From: Pseudomonas sp. 8Z
GTDB lineage: Bacteria > Pseudomonadota > Gammaproteobacteria > Pseudomonadales > Pseudomonadaceae
Direction: 5' to 3'
Assembly (NCBI RefSeq): GCF_902506535.1
Contig: NZ_LR733826.1
Location: forward strand, 124,001-188,000
DNA length: 64,000 nucleotides
In this document: one piece after another, positions 8,826 through 20,802 of the stretch
How the letters are laid out: each line of letters opens with the position of its first letter
How positions within the stretch are numbered: the first letter of the stretch is position 1
Made by a program: the position numbers and the translations under genes
Notes under the pieces: generated by a model
Told to the model about the DNA's origin: nothing
Seen by the model: the letters and a program-made list of their open reading frames with translations, nothing else
Database searches by the model: none

Positions 8826-9108
8826 TAGGGTGGACAAGGCTGTTTTTGTCCACCATGGCGGCGGTGGACGGGTGAAGCGTCGTCCACCCTACGATCGAGC
8901 GGCCCTCTGCCATGGCAGGGGGCCGTTGCATTTCAGGGCGGGCGAAATGCCTGGGCGTCGCAGTTTGTAGGGTGGACAAGGCTGTTCTTGTCCACCACGG
9001 CGACGGTGGACGGGTGAAGCGTCGGTCCACCCTACGATCGAGCGGCCCTCTGCCATGGCAGGGAGCGTTGCGTTTCAGGACGGGCGCAAGGCCCGGGCGT
9101 AGCAGAAC
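8826..9108. repeat. Tandem duplication of a ~142-bp unit with TAGGGTGGAC palindromes
   Basis: Copy 1 starts at 8826 and copy 2 at 8968. Each begins TAGGGTGGACAAGGCTG, contains an inverted GTCCACCCTA, then an identical stretch around ATCGAGCGGCCCTCTGCCAT. The second copy runs into the 3' end of the minus-strand gene at 9075-9305 and supplies its last codons. The same GTAGGGTGGA/TCCACCCTAC palindrome family recurs at 45066-45138. Confidence 0.8.
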
Positions 9109-9305
9109 AGGAACAGGCTGCGCACCAGCTCCTTGAGCACGCTGGGCTCGTTTGAGTTGAGTTCGTGCAAATCCAGATCGCCCTGGTCGCGCAGCTCGTC
9201 CAGCGCATCTTCTTCCAGCACAGCGCAGACTTCGCCGGTCTGGCGGTTGAGGATTCGCAGGTAGGGATGTGGCCGATCCAGCCAGGCATCGATGAGGTAG
9301 GTCAT
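9075..9305 (-). CDS. Small conserved protein, probably iron-regulated (PA4570-like)
   Basis: A 76-residue acidic protein (MTYLIDAWLDRPHPYLRILN start) with no signal peptide. It resembles the small Pseudomonas protein encoded near fklB (PA4570), for which I recall iron-starvation induction. AGGAG upstream supports the ATG at 9305. A Fur-box-like sequence lies 28 bp upstream. Its C-terminal codons fall inside copy 2 of the tandem repeat, so the exact tail may be strain-specific. The biochemical role is unknown. Confidence 0.75.
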   Translation of the reverse strand: MTYLIDAWLDRPHPYLRILNRQTGEVCAVLEEDALDELRDQGDLDLHELNSNEPSVLKELVRSLFLFCYARALRPS

Positions 9306-9333
9306 GGCAGTTCTCCTTGGCCGTTAATATGTA

Positions 9334-9352
9334 AATGAGAATAATTACTATT
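9334..9352 (-). promoter_or_regulatory. Fur-box-like operator
   Basis: AATGAGAATAATTACTATT matches the 19-bp Fur consensus GATAATGATAATCATTATC at 12 positions by my count, in AT-rich DNA just before the 76-residue gene. This implies iron repression. Confidence 0.6.
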
Positions 9353-9422
9353 ACATAAATAGCAAGGACCAATTACGACCTTTTGTCGCTTCCGTGAGTC
9401 AGGTGCTGGCGATAAAGGGATT

Positions 9423-9469
9423 GTGGGAGGGGCCTGAGCCGCGACAGTCGCCGCTAAAGCACCTCCCAC
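9423..9469. repeat. REP palindrome pair
   Basis: GTGGGAGGGGCCTGAGCCGC faces its imperfect inverse GCCGCTAAAGCACCTCCCAC. It sits directly after the RND permease stop codon and may stabilise the transcript end. Confidence 0.75.
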
Positions 9470-9477
9470 TGGATCGG

Positions 9478-12400
9478 TCAGTGCGCCTCTTGCTGCGGTT
9501 TGGCATCCGGCTTGGCCAGCAGGCTGTACACGCAGGGCAGGACGAACAGGGTGAACAGTGTGCCGACGCTCATGCCGGTGGCGATCACCAGGCCTATGTC
9601 GAAACGGCTCACCGCACCGGCACCGCTGGCGAGGATCAGCGGCACCATGCCGAACACCATGGCCGCGGTAGTCATCAGCACCGGGCGCAGGCGGATGGCG
9701 GCGGCTTCTTCGATGGCTTCGCGCACGTTCAGCCCCTTCTCGCGGCGTAGCTGGTTAGCGAACTCGACGATAAGGATGCCGTGCTTGCTGATCAGACCGA
9801 TCAGTGTCACCAGGCCCACCTGGGTGTAGATGTTCATGCTTGAGAAGCCGAGGAAGATTGGCACTAGCGCGCCGCAGATCGACAGCGGCACGGTGACCAG
9901 AATCACCAGCGGGTCGCGGAAGCTCTCGAACTGCGCCGCCAGCACCAGGAAGATGATCGCCAGCGCCAGACCGAAGGTGAGCAACAGTGCGCTGCCTTCC
10001 TGCACGTATTGGCGCGAGGCGCCGGCGTAGTCGTAGCTGTAGCCGCGTGGCGCTTCCTCACGGGTGATCTGGGTGATGGTGTCCACCGCCTCGCCCATGC
10101 TGACGATGGGCACACCCTGGATGATGACCGAGTTGAGTTGCTGGAACTGGTTGAGCTTGGTCGGGCGGGCGCGGTCACTGACGCGGATCAGCGTACCCAG
10201 CGGCACCATCTGGCCGCTTTCGCTGCGCACATAGTAGCTGTCGAGCCAGCCCGGATTGTCGCGGTAGGCGCGCTCCACCTGGGCGATCACCTTGTAGCTG
10301 CGGCCGTCGATGGTGAAACGGTTGATTTCACCCTCGCCGAGCAGGCTGGCCAGCGTGGTGCCCAGATCCTGCATCGATACGCCCATCTGCGCGGCTTTCT
10401 CGCGGTCGATGTCGACCACGACCTCCGGCTTATCGAAGGCCAGGTCGATGTCGAGGAAGGCGAACTTGCCCGACTCCTGCGCGCGTGCCTTGACCCGCTG
10501 GGCCACTTGCAGCAGCGACTCATAGTCGTTTGGTGTGTTGATCACGAACTGAAACGGCAGGCCTTCACCGGTGCCCGGCAGCGATGGCAGGTTGAAGCCG
10601 AATACCTGCAGGCCGGGGATTTGGTCGAGTTTGGCTTGTACTTCGGGAAGGATCGCCATTTGCGTGCGCTCACGCTCGTCCCAGGGCTTGAGCAGAAAGC
10701 CGCCAATACCTGACTGCACGCCATTGAAACCGTTGATTTGGAACGAGGAGTAATACTCGGGGAACGTCTTGAAAATTTCGACAAACTGCTTGGAATAAGC
10801 GTTCATGTAGTTGAGGTTGGTGGGCTGTGGCGACTGGCTCATCATGAATACGATGCCTTGGTCTTCATCCGGTGCTAGCTCGTTCTTGGAGAACGACAGC
10901 AGCGCCGGAATCAGCGCCATCACAATCAGGCCGAACACCACCACGACAGGCCGGGTATTGAGCGTGCCGTGCAGGGCGCGCTGGTAGCGCCGCTTGAGCG
11001 TGTCGAAGATCTGATCCAGGCGATGTGCCAGGCCCGACGGGTTTTCCTCATGACGCAGCAGCTTGGCGCACATCATCGGCGAGAGGGTCAGGGCGACGAT
11101 ACCGGAGATGATCACCGCGCCGGCCAGGGTCAGGGCGAACTCCTTGAACAGCGCGCCAGTCAGGCCTTCGAGAAAACCGATAGGGGCATACACCGCGGCC
11201 AGGGTGATGGTCATGGAAATCACCGGCACGGCGATCTCACGTGCGCCTTCGAGGGCGGCATCGAACGGCGTCTTGCCCTCTTCGATATGGCGGTGGATGT
11301 TCTCTACCACGACGATGGCGTCGTCCACCACCAGGCCGATGGCCAGCACCATCGCCAGCAAGGTGAGCAGGTTGATCGAGTAACCCATCAACTGCATGAA
11401 GAACAACACACCGACCATCGACAGCGGAATGGTGACCACCGGGATCAGCACCGAGCGCAAGGCGCCGAGGAACAGGAACACCACGACTATGACGATCAGC
11501 ACCGCTTCGCCGAGGGTCTTCACCACCTCGTCGATGGATGCCTGGATGAACTCGGTGGCGTCGTAGGCGATGGCCACCTTGAGGTTCGGCGGCAGTTGCG
11601 CCTCCAACTCCGGCATAGCCGCGCGCACGTTCTTGATCACATCCAGCGGGTTGGCGCTGGGTGTGGCCTTGATTGCGATGTACACCGAGGGGATGCCGTC
11701 GAACGAACTGATCGAGTCGTAGTTCTCTGCGCCCATTTCCACGCGGGCGATATCGCGCACTAGCACGCGGCTGTCACCCATCGTCTTCACCGGAATGGCG
11801 GCGAAAGCATCGGCGGATTTCAGGTCGGTACTGGCGTTGATGCTGGTGACCACGTACTCGCCCTTCACCTCGCCGGCAGCGGAGAGGAAGTTGTACTTGC
11901 GCACCGCGTCGTTGAGGTCGCTGGCGGTGACGCCGTAGGCGGCCATCTTCACTGGGTCGAGCCACAGGCGCATGGCGAACACCTGGTTACCGAGGATCTG
12001 CGCCTCGGCCATGCCGGGCAGCGTGGCCAGCTTGGGCTGGATGACGCGCGACAGGTAATCGGTGATCTGCGGGTTGGACAGCTCACTGCTGTAGAAACTC
12101 ACGTACATCAGCGCCGAAGCGTCGGCGGCTTCTTTGCTCAGCACCGGGTCTTCGGCGTCCTGCGGCAGTTGGTTTTTCACCTCGTTGGCCTTGGCCAGTA
12201 GTTCGGTGAACAGGCGGTCGCTGTTGGCGCCGATGCGCGCGTAGATGGAGATGGTGGACAGATTCTGCTGGCTCGACGAGGTCATGTAGTCGATGCCTTC
12301 GGCGCTGGCCAGGCTCTGTTGCAGCGGTTGGGTGATGTAACCCTGGATCGTTTCGGCGTTGGCGCCCGGATAGGCAGTGGTGACCGTGATCAGGGCGTTT

Positions 12401-12522
12401 TCCATCTGCGGGTACTGGCGGATGACCAGCTTGCTGAATGCCTGGATGCCGAGCAGGACGATCAGCAGGCTGACCACGGTGGCCAGCACGGGGCGACGGA
12501 TGAACGGATCGGTGAAAGCCAT
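9478..12522 (-). CDS. RND-family efflux pump permease (HAE1 type)
   Basis: A 1014-residue inner-membrane drug/proton antiporter. It opens MAFTDPFIRRPVLATVVSLL (first helix) and has the expected two halves of six helices and two large periplasmic loops. The proton-relay pair is visible in TM4 (AIGLVVDDAIVVVENI). The family signature GxxxxRPxxATV is at the N terminus. It looks closest to the MexQ-like branch, but I cannot settle the orthologue and give no symbol. It is co-transcribed with the upstream adaptor gene (59-bp gap). No outer-membrane channel gene follows, so the pump probably uses a channel encoded elsewhere. Confidence 0.9.
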   Translation of the reverse strand: MAFTDPFIRRPVLATVVSLLIVLLGIQAFSKLVIRQYPQMENALITVTTAYPGANAETIQGYITQPLQQSLASAEGIDYMTSSSQQNLSTISIYARIGANSDRLFTELLAKANEVKNQLPQDAEDPVLSKEAADASALMYVSFYSSELSNPQITDYLSRVIQPKLATLPGMAEAQILGNQVFAMRLWLDPVKMAAYGVTASDLNDAVRKYNFLSAAGEVKGEYVVTSINASTDLKSADAFAAIPVKTMGDSRVLVRDIARVEMGAENYDSISSFDGIPSVYIAIKATPSANPLDVIKNVRAAMPELEAQLPPNLKVAIAYDATEFIQASIDEVVKTLGEAVLIVIVVVFLFLGALRSVLIPVVTIPLSMVGVLFFMQLMGYSINLLTLLAMVLAIGLVVDDAIVVVENIHRHIEEGKTPFDAALEGAREIAVPVISMTITLAAVYAPIGFLEGLTGALFKEFALTLAGAVIISGIVALTLSPMMCAKLLRHEENPSGLAHRLDQIFDTLKRRYQRALHGTLNTRPVVVVFGLIVMALIPALLSFSKNELAPDEDQGIVFMMSQSPQPTNLNYMNAYSKQFVEIFKTFPEYYSSFQINGFNGVQSGIGGFLLKPWDERERTQMAILPEVQAKLDQIPGLQVFGFNLPSLPGTGEGLPFQFVINTPNDYESLLQVAQRVKARAQESGKFAFLDIDLAFDKPEVVVDIDREKAAQMGVSMQDLGTTLASLLGEGEINRFTIDGRSYKVIAQVERAYRDNPGWLDSYYVRSESGQMVPLGTLIRVSDRARPTKLNQFQQLNSVIIQGVPIVSMGEAVDTITQITREEAPRGYSYDYAGASRQYVQEGSALLLTFGLALAIIFLVLAAQFESFRDPLVILVTVPLSICGALVPIFLGFSSMNIYTQVGLVTLIGLISKHGILIVEFANQLRREKGLNVREAIEEAAAIRLRPVLMTTAAMVFGMVPLILASGAGAVSRFDIGLVIATGMSVGTLFTLFVLPCVYSLLAKPDAKPQQEAH

Positions 12523-12581
12523 GATGATTTCCTTGGCTGTTGCCCCCCCGGTCGCCGATCTGGCGGCGGCCGGGAGACTGG

Positions 12582-13727
12582 TCAGTTGGTGCCGGGCTGG
12601 ACGGTGTCGGGCTGCACGGGATCGTCGACGATGGCCACGTGCGCGCCGTTGTCGAGCTTCAACTGGCCCGAGGTGACCACCTGCTGGCCGGCTTGCAGGC
12701 CTTTGAGAATCACCACGCGCCCGTCACGGCGTTCGCCAGTGCTGACGAAGTGGCGCTCGACCAGCAGTTGCGGCTTGCCGTCGCTGTCCTTGACCCGCTC
12801 GCCCTGGTCGTCCTTCTGCTCGTCGATCAGGTACACCGAGTTGCCGTACAGGGTGTAGGTGATGGCGGTTTCCGGCACGGAGACGCGCGCAGGGTTGCCC
12901 GGCAGCAAAACCTGCAGGTTGGCGAACATGCCTGGCAGCAGCTTCTCGTCCGGGTTGGCCAGGGTGGCGCGCACTTGCAGGTTGCGGGTCTCGTTCTCCA
13001 CCTTGGGGTTGATCGCGCTGATGCGCCCTTCGAAGATTTCGCCGGGGTAGGCGGCGACGCTGATCAGCACGCGCTGGCCGACGGCCAACTGCGGTGCGTG
13101 CTGTTCGGGCAGGAAGAAGTCGACGTTCAGCCGCGATAGATCCTGCAGGGTGGCGATGGTCGCACCCGGCGACAGATACGCGCCAGGGTCGACCTGACGA
13201 ATGCCGATGGTGCCGGTGAAGGGCGCGCTGATGCGCTTTTTGTCCAGTTGCGCCTTGAACTGGGCGACACTGGCGGTGGCTTGCTGCAGGGTCGAGGCCA
13301 GGCGGTCGAACTCGCTCTTGGAGATGTTCGAGCGGCTGACCAGACTGCGCCCGCGCTCGAATTCGATCTGCGCCAGGCTGCGCTCGGCTTCGGCGGTGGC
13401 CAGGCTGGCACGCTCAACCTCACTGTCGAGTTGCAGCAACGGCTGGCCATGCTCGACCTTCTGCCCGGACTCGAACAACACCTCGCGCACGATGCCAGTG
13501 ACCTCGCCTGACAGATCCACACCCTGATACGCCTTGAGCGTACCAATGGCCGCTAGGCGCTCCTGCCATGGCTGCTCGACAGCGGTTGCCGCCGAAATAT
13601 TGATGGCCGGGCGCGGCGCCGAGAACATCTGGATTTGTTGGTAGATCGAGAAGCCTTTGTAGGCGGCGAGGGCGAGTACCACTGCAACGACGGCACCCAG
13701 CATGATCAGCATGCGGCGGAGCAACAT
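12582..13727 (-). CDS. RND efflux periplasmic adaptor (membrane fusion protein)
   Basis: About 381 residues. A single N-terminal membrane anchor (residues 5-25, LIMLGAVVAVVLALAAYKGF) is followed by a biotinyl-lipoyl-like half (GTLKAYQGVDLSGEVTGIV), a coiled-coil hairpin with ERASLATAEAERSL, and beta-barrel domains including PGAYLSPGATIATLQDLSRL. It bridges the permease to an outer-membrane channel. An upstream in-frame ATG exists at 13790, but the ATG at 13727 has AAGGAA 8-11 nt before it and starts right at the anchor, so it is preferred. Confidence 0.88.
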   Translation of the reverse strand: MLLRRMLIMLGAVVAVVLALAAYKGFSIYQQIQMFSAPRPAINISAATAVEQPWQERLAAIGTLKAYQGVDLSGEVTGIVREVLFESGQKVEHGQPLLQLDSEVERASLATAEAERSLAQIEFERGRSLVSRSNISKSEFDRLASTLQQATASVAQFKAQLDKKRISAPFTGTIGIRQVDPGAYLSPGATIATLQDLSRLNVDFFLPEQHAPQLAVGQRVLISVAAYPGEIFEGRISAINPKVENETRNLQVRATLANPDEKLLPGMFANLQVLLPGNPARVSVPETAITYTLYGNSVYLIDEQKDDQGERVKDSDGKPQLLVERHFVSTGERRDGRVVILKGLQAGQQVVTSGQLKLDNGAHVAIVDDPVQPDTVQPGTN

Positions 13728-13920
13728 ATTCCATTTCCTTGGCAAATCGGTGCGAGCCTGGAATAGGCGAATTGCGCACGATAGTGCCAACCTCGAATGC
13801 TGTCAAAACGCTTGATCCTGCAAGGTTTCAACCCTTGCAGGTGGCGAGCAATGATGATGGCGCGCGTTATTGAGCGTATCTTGCCCCATGACCAATGGAT
13901 GGATGATCAAGGCCTGGATA

Positions 13921-14136
13921 ATGAGTGATTTCGACTGGCACCGTGAGCCCATCACGGCAGAAACGCCTGTGACCGGGAACTATCGAAATACCCAGAATGT
14001 GCGCCGCTTCCTGACCGCGTCTTGCGGCCCGGCCTTTAAGTTCGATCGTGAACTCATGGCCTGGATCAACAATGGCGAGCCCAAGACCATGGGGGACGTG
14101 GCTGCACAGTGGCGCCAGCGCCAGCAGGGGCAATAG
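13921..14136 (+). CDS. DUF6434 small protein
   Basis: A 71-residue protein with FDWHREPITAETPVTGNYRN and NVRRFL...FKFDRELMAW, typical of DUF6434 (a SAP-like small fold). The frame is open to 13870, but homologues start just before FDWHRE, and AAGG (13909-13912) is well placed for the ATG at 13921. Function unknown; monocistronic, divergent from the RND adaptor. Confidence 0.75.
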   Translation: MSDFDWHREPITAETPVTGNYRNTQNVRRFLTASCGPAFKFDRELMAWINNGEPKTMGDVAAQWRQRQQGQ

Positions 14137-14350
14137 TGGGCTGTGGTGCCCTGTCGCGCCGCAATGGCGTCATCCACCCGCTTGGGGGCTGTCCAGTCGT
14201 CTTATCCGCTCAAGGTGTTCGCTGACTATCACCCGTTCTATTTTCGCGTGAAGCCGCGGCGGGGGATTTGTCCGGTGCCGGTGCGCGCATGCTCGTGTGC
14301 TGAGCCTAGGCAGTTGCCTGGGTTACTCTGGGCAACCCAGGCGGCGCCTG

Positions 14351-15964
14351 CTAGCGATTGAGCGCGAGCATGTCCTTGATTACCGCCTCGGCGACGCGGA
14401 TGCCGTCTACCCCGGCAGAGAGAATGCCGCCGGCGTAACCCGCGCCTTCGCCCGCCGGGTACAGGCCCTTGAGGTTCAGGCTCTGCATCTCGGCATTGCG
14501 GGTGATGCGTACCGGCGAGGAGGTGCGCGTTTCGATGCCGGTCAGCACGGCGTCATGCAGGTCGAAGCCCTTGATCTGCTTGGCGAAGGCGGGGATCGCC
14601 TCACGAATCGCAGCGATGGCGAAGTCCGGCAGCGACGGCGCCAGGTCGCCCAGGCGCACGCCCGGTTTGTACGACGGTTGTACCTCGCCAAGGGCGGTAG
14701 ACGGCGTGCCCTTGATGAAGTCGCCGACCAATTGCCCCGGCGCCTCGTAGTTGCGCCCGCCGAGCACGTAGGCGTGCGATTCCAGGCGCTCCTGCAGTTC
14801 CACGCCAGCCAGCGGGCCGCCTGGGTAATCCTGCTCGGGGGTGATGCCGACGACGATGCCAGCGTTGGCGTTGCGCTCATTGCGCGAATACTGGCTCATA
14901 CCGTTGGTGACCACACGCTCCGGCTCGGAGGTGGCGGCGACCACGGTGCCGCCGGGGCACATGCAGAAGCTGTACACCGCGCGGCCATTGCTGGCGTGGT
15001 GCACCAGTTTGTAGTCGGCGGCGCCCAGCTTGGGGTGGCCGGCGTATTTGCCCAGGCGCGCGTTGTCGATCAGCGACTGCGGATGCTCGATGCGGAAACC
15101 CACCGAGAACGGCTTGGCTTCCAGGTACACGCCACGGGCATGCAGCATGCGGAAGGTATCGCGCGAGCTGTGGCCGAGGGCCAGGACGACATGGCGGCTG
15201 TGCAGTTGCTCGCCGCTTTCCAGCACAACGCCGGTAAGCTGCTCGTCTTCGATCAGCAGGTCGCTGACGCGCTGCTGGAAGCGCACTTCACCGCCGAGGG
15301 CTTTGATCTCTTCGCGCATGGTGGCGACCACGCCGGTGAGGCGGAAGGTGCCGATGTGCGGCTTGTTGATGTAGAGGATTTCGTCCGGCGCACCGGCCTT
15401 GACGAACTCCTCCAGCACCTTGCGTCCGTGGTGCTGCGGGTCCTTGATCTGGCTGTACAGCTTGCCGTCGGAGAAGGTGCCGGCGCCGCCTTCGCCGAAC
15501 TGCACGTTGGACGTCGGGTCGAGCACATTCTTGCGCCACAGGCCCCAGGTGTCCTTGGTGCGCTGACGCACTTCCTTGCCGCGTTCGAGGACGATTGGGC
15601 GCAGGCCTGCTTGCGCCAGCAGCAGCGCAGCGAAGATGCCGCAGGGGCCGAAACCGACCACAATGGGGCGCTCGTCCAGTGCTGCCTCGGCCTTGCCCAC
15701 TGGCTTGTAGCGGATATCCGGGGCGACGCTGACATGACGGTCGCCGTCGAGACGGGCGAGCAGGGCCGCTTCGTCCTTGATCTCGCAGTCGACGATATAG
15801 ATGAACGGCATGTCGCCGAAGCGCTTGCGCGCATCGTAGCTGCGCTTGAACACGGTGAAGGCGAGCAGCTCGGCGTCATCAATGCCAAGGCGCTGGACAA
15901 TGGCCGGGCGCAGGGCCTCTTCGGGGTGGTCGAGCGGCAGTTTCAGTTCGGTCAGGCGAATCAT
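14351..15964 (-). CDS. FAD-dependent oxidoreductase (COG2509-type)
   Basis: About 537 residues. An N-terminal 100-residue region precedes a dinucleotide-binding motif VVGFGPCGIFAALLLAQAG, then a second conserved block FGEGGAGTFSDGKLYSQIKD and a C-terminal GLYPAGEGAGYAGGILSAGVDG that closes the FAD site. This is the signature of the uncharacterised NAD(P)/FAD-dependent dehydrogenases of COG2509. The substrate is unknown. The frame extends to 16033, but ATG 15964 begins the conserved MIRLTELKLPLDHPE and lies after the gcvT terminator, so it is chosen. Confidence 0.88.
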   Translation of the reverse strand: MIRLTELKLPLDHPEEALRPAIVQRLGIDDAELLAFTVFKRSYDARKRFGDMPFIYIVDCEIKDEAALLARLDGDRHVSVAPDIRYKPVGKAEAALDERPIVVGFGPCGIFAALLLAQAGLRPIVLERGKEVRQRTKDTWGLWRKNVLDPTSNVQFGEGGAGTFSDGKLYSQIKDPQHHGRKVLEEFVKAGAPDEILYINKPHIGTFRLTGVVATMREEIKALGGEVRFQQRVSDLLIEDEQLTGVVLESGEQLHSRHVVLALGHSSRDTFRMLHARGVYLEAKPFSVGFRIEHPQSLIDNARLGKYAGHPKLGAADYKLVHHASNGRAVYSFCMCPGGTVVAATSEPERVVTNGMSQYSRNERNANAGIVVGITPEQDYPGGPLAGVELQERLESHAYVLGGRNYEAPGQLVGDFIKGTPSTALGEVQPSYKPGVRLGDLAPSLPDFAIAAIREAIPAFAKQIKGFDLHDAVLTGIETRTSSPVRITRNAEMQSLNLKGLYPAGEGAGYAGGILSAGVDGIRVAEAVIKDMLALNR

Positions 15965-16010
15965 GGCGGGTATCCAGCAGGGCCGGTGGTGATCCGGCAG
16001 GGTGTGAAAA

Positions 16011-16038
16011 GGGCGGTGATTGTACAGGATCACCGCCC
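16011..16038 (-). terminator. Terminator of the gcvHPT operon
   Basis: A perfect 10-bp stem, GGGCGGTGAT / ATCACCGCCC, with an 8-nt loop is followed on the minus strand by TTTTC. It lies 58 bp after the gcvT stop and before the flavoprotein start. Confidence 0.85.
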
Positions 16039-16095
16039 GCCGGTCGCCGCTGCGGCATTGCGCGAGGCCGATTGCGCGAGCGCTGCCGCCTTACC

Positions 16096-17220
16096 TCAAC
16101 CGCGATAGTAGCGCTGCGGCACGAAGGGCGTTTTCGCCACTTTCATCGGCACGCGCTTGCCACGCACCACGGCCCACACGTCGCTGTCGATGGCGCTGTG
16201 GCTGGCGTTGACGTAGCCCATGGCCAGCGGTGCGCCGAGGCTCGGGCCGAAGCCGCCGCTGCATACCTGGCCGATCACCGTGCCGTCTGCGTCGACGATT
16301 TCCGCGCCTTCACGCACCGGCACGCGCTCCTGCGGTAGCAGGCCGACGCGCTTGCGCGCCACGCCTTTTTGCTGCTGCTCGAACACGCGCTCGGCGCCGG
16401 GGAAGTTGCCGGCGCGCGCGCCACCCTCGCGACGCACCTTGGAGATGGCCCACAGCAGGCTGGCCTCGATCGGCGAGGTGGCGCTGCTCATGTCGTGGCC
16501 GTACAGGCATAGGCCGGCTTCCAGGCGCAGCGAGTCACGCGCACCGAGGCCGATGGCTTCGACTTCCGCCTCGGCCAGCAGGCTGCGCGCCAGGGCTTCG
16601 GCCTGCTCGACGGCGACGGAAATCTCGAAACCGTCTTCGCCGGTGTAGCCGCTGCGGCTGACGATGCACTCGCTGCCCAGCAGGTTGACGCGAGCGACCT
16701 GCATAAAGGTCATCTTGCTCACTTCAGGTGCCAGGCGGGCCAGCACATCGACTGCCTTCGGGCCTTGCAGGGCGAGCAGGGCGCGTTCTTCGAACAGGCA
16801 TTCGATCTGGCACTGTTCGCCAATGTGCTTGTTCAGGTGGGCCAAGTCCTGATGTTTGCAGGCGGCGTTGACCACCAGATACAGGGTGTCGTCACCCAGG
16901 TTGGCGACCATTAGGTCGTCGAGGATGCCGCCCTGGGCGTCGGTGAACATGGCGTAGCGCTGCGTACCCACCGGCAGGTCGATGATGTCCACTGGCACCA
17001 GGGTTTCCAGCGCACGCGCGGCGTGTTCGCCACGTAGGAGGATCTGGCCCATGTGCGACACGTCGAACAGGCCGGCGGCGTCGCGGCTGTGCAGGTGTTC
17101 CTTCATCACGCCCAGCGGGTATTGCACGGGCATGTCATAGCCAGCGAAAGGCACCATGCGCGCGCCGAGTTCGAGGTGCAGGGCGTGCAATGGCGTCTTG
17201 GCGAGGGTTTCGGTAGTCAT
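16096..17220 (-). CDS. gcvT: Glycine cleavage system T protein (aminomethyltransferase)
   Basis: A 374-residue enzyme that moves the methylene group of glycine from the lipoyl arm of GcvH to tetrahydrofolate, releasing ammonia. Typical motifs: GLFDVSHMGQILLRG near residue 50 and YTGEDGFEISV around 200. The C-terminal OB-like GYVNASHSAIDSDVW region is complete. The ATG at 17220 has AAGGAT upstream. It is the last gene of gcvH-gcvP-gcvT and is separated from gcvP by 174 bp containing a REP palindrome. Confidence 0.95.
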   Translation of the reverse strand: MTTETLAKTPLHALHLELGARMVPFAGYDMPVQYPLGVMKEHLHSRDAAGLFDVSHMGQILLRGEHAARALETLVPVDIIDLPVGTQRYAMFTDAQGGILDDLMVANLGDDTLYLVVNAACKHQDLAHLNKHIGEQCQIECLFEERALLALQGPKAVDVLARLAPEVSKMTFMQVARVNLLGSECIVSRSGYTGEDGFEISVAVEQAEALARSLLAEAEVEAIGLGARDSLRLEAGLCLYGHDMSSATSPIEASLLWAISKVRREGGARAGNFPGAERVFEQQQKGVARKRVGLLPQERVPVREGAEIVDADGTVIGQVCSGGFGPSLGAPLAMGYVNASHSAIDSDVWAVVRGKRVPMKVAKTPFVPQRYYRG

Positions 17221-17274
17221 CGGAAAAATCCTTGAAAAGGCCCTGCGCACCTGGCGCGAGGCGTTTCGCGAGTC

Positions 17275-17344
17275 GTAGCCCGGATGCAATCCGGGGGCTT
17301 TGGCGGGCCTCCCCGGTTGCATCCCCGGATTGCATCCGGGCTAC
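17275..17344. repeat. REP-like inverted repeat between gcvP and gcvT
   Basis: GTAGCCCGGATGCAATCCGG and its inverse CCGGATTGCATCCGGGCTAC enclose a short spacer with a further partial copy. The same family occurs at 34325-34385. Its position inside the operon may set different gcvP and gcvT transcript levels. Confidence 0.8.
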
Positions 17345-17394
17345 GGGCTGGACGCAGAACAGTCCCCTTTCCCCTCGGGGAAAGGGAAGGTTCA

Positions 17395-20247
<2,853 letters not shown>

Positions 20248-20256
20248 GGCGGTCAC

Positions 20257-20640
20257 TCAGGCGTCGGCGTTGGCGTTCAGCAGGCGGTCATAGCCAGCCT
20301 TGTCCAACAGGTCGGCCAGCACGGCGTTGTCGGCCAGGCGCATGCGGAAGAACCAGGCCTTGTCCAGCGGCGACTCGTTGACCAGCTCCGGGCTGCCTTC
20401 CAGATCGCCGTTGATCTCGACAATCTCTCCGTCCAGCGGCATGACGATGTTGCTGGCGGCCTTGACCGACTCCAGCACGGCGACTTCCTCGCCCTGGGTG
20501 TAGGCCTTCACTTCCGGCAGTTGCACGTATACCACGTCGCCGAGCGCGTCCTGGGCGTAATGGGTGATGCCGACGGTCACCAGACCATCGTTATCCAGAC
20601 GCAGCCATTCGTGATCGGCGGTGAAACGCAACTCGCTCAT
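20257..20640 (-). CDS. gcvH: Glycine cleavage system H protein
   Basis: A 127-residue lipoyl carrier. The lipoylated lysine is in LESVKAASN (about residue 60), and the HEWL...GITHYAQ N terminus is typical. It shuttles the aminomethyl intermediate between GcvP and GcvT. TGAGGAG lies just before the ATG. It is the first gene of the operon, behind a sigma-54 promoter and candidate GcsR sites. Confidence 0.95.
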   Translation of the reverse strand: MSELRFTADHEWLRLDNDGLVTVGITHYAQDALGDVVYVQLPEVKAYTQGEEVAVLESVKAASNIVMPLDGEIVEINGDLEGSPELVNESPLDKAWFFRMRLADNAVLADLLDKAGYDRLLNANADA

Positions 20641-20728
20641 GTGAACTCCTCAAAGGGCAAAGGTGGCCTGCTTCTGCGGCAGGCAACGGGGAACCCGCAA
20701 TAAGGCGGGTTGAACTACTGGCCCTAGA

Positions 20729-20743
20729 GCAAGCTTGGTGCCA
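20729..20743 (-). promoter_or_regulatory. Sigma-54 (-24/-12) promoter of gcvHPT
   Basis: On the minus strand TGGCACCAAGCTTGC fits the consensus TGGCAC-N5-TTGC, with exactly 10 bp between GG and GC. Transcription should start near 20717, about 77 nt before gcvH. It requires an enhancer-binding protein, and the adjacent gcsR encodes one. Confidence 0.85.
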
Positions 20744-20802
20744 TCGCAATAAAACACAATTAAATCAATGGTTTAGTTGTTTGTAGGGTGGCCGCCAAGA
20801 GT

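Noticed and set aside
14297..16108. A 603-codon plus-strand frame opposite the FAD oxidoreductase
   Set aside because: Shadow of a clear flavoprotein gene; translation lacks any motif.
20641..20728. Glycine riboswitch in the gcvH leader
   Set aside because: Two small hairpins are present, but none of the conserved glycine-aptamer sequence blocks; control is explained by the sigma-54 promoter and GcsR sites.
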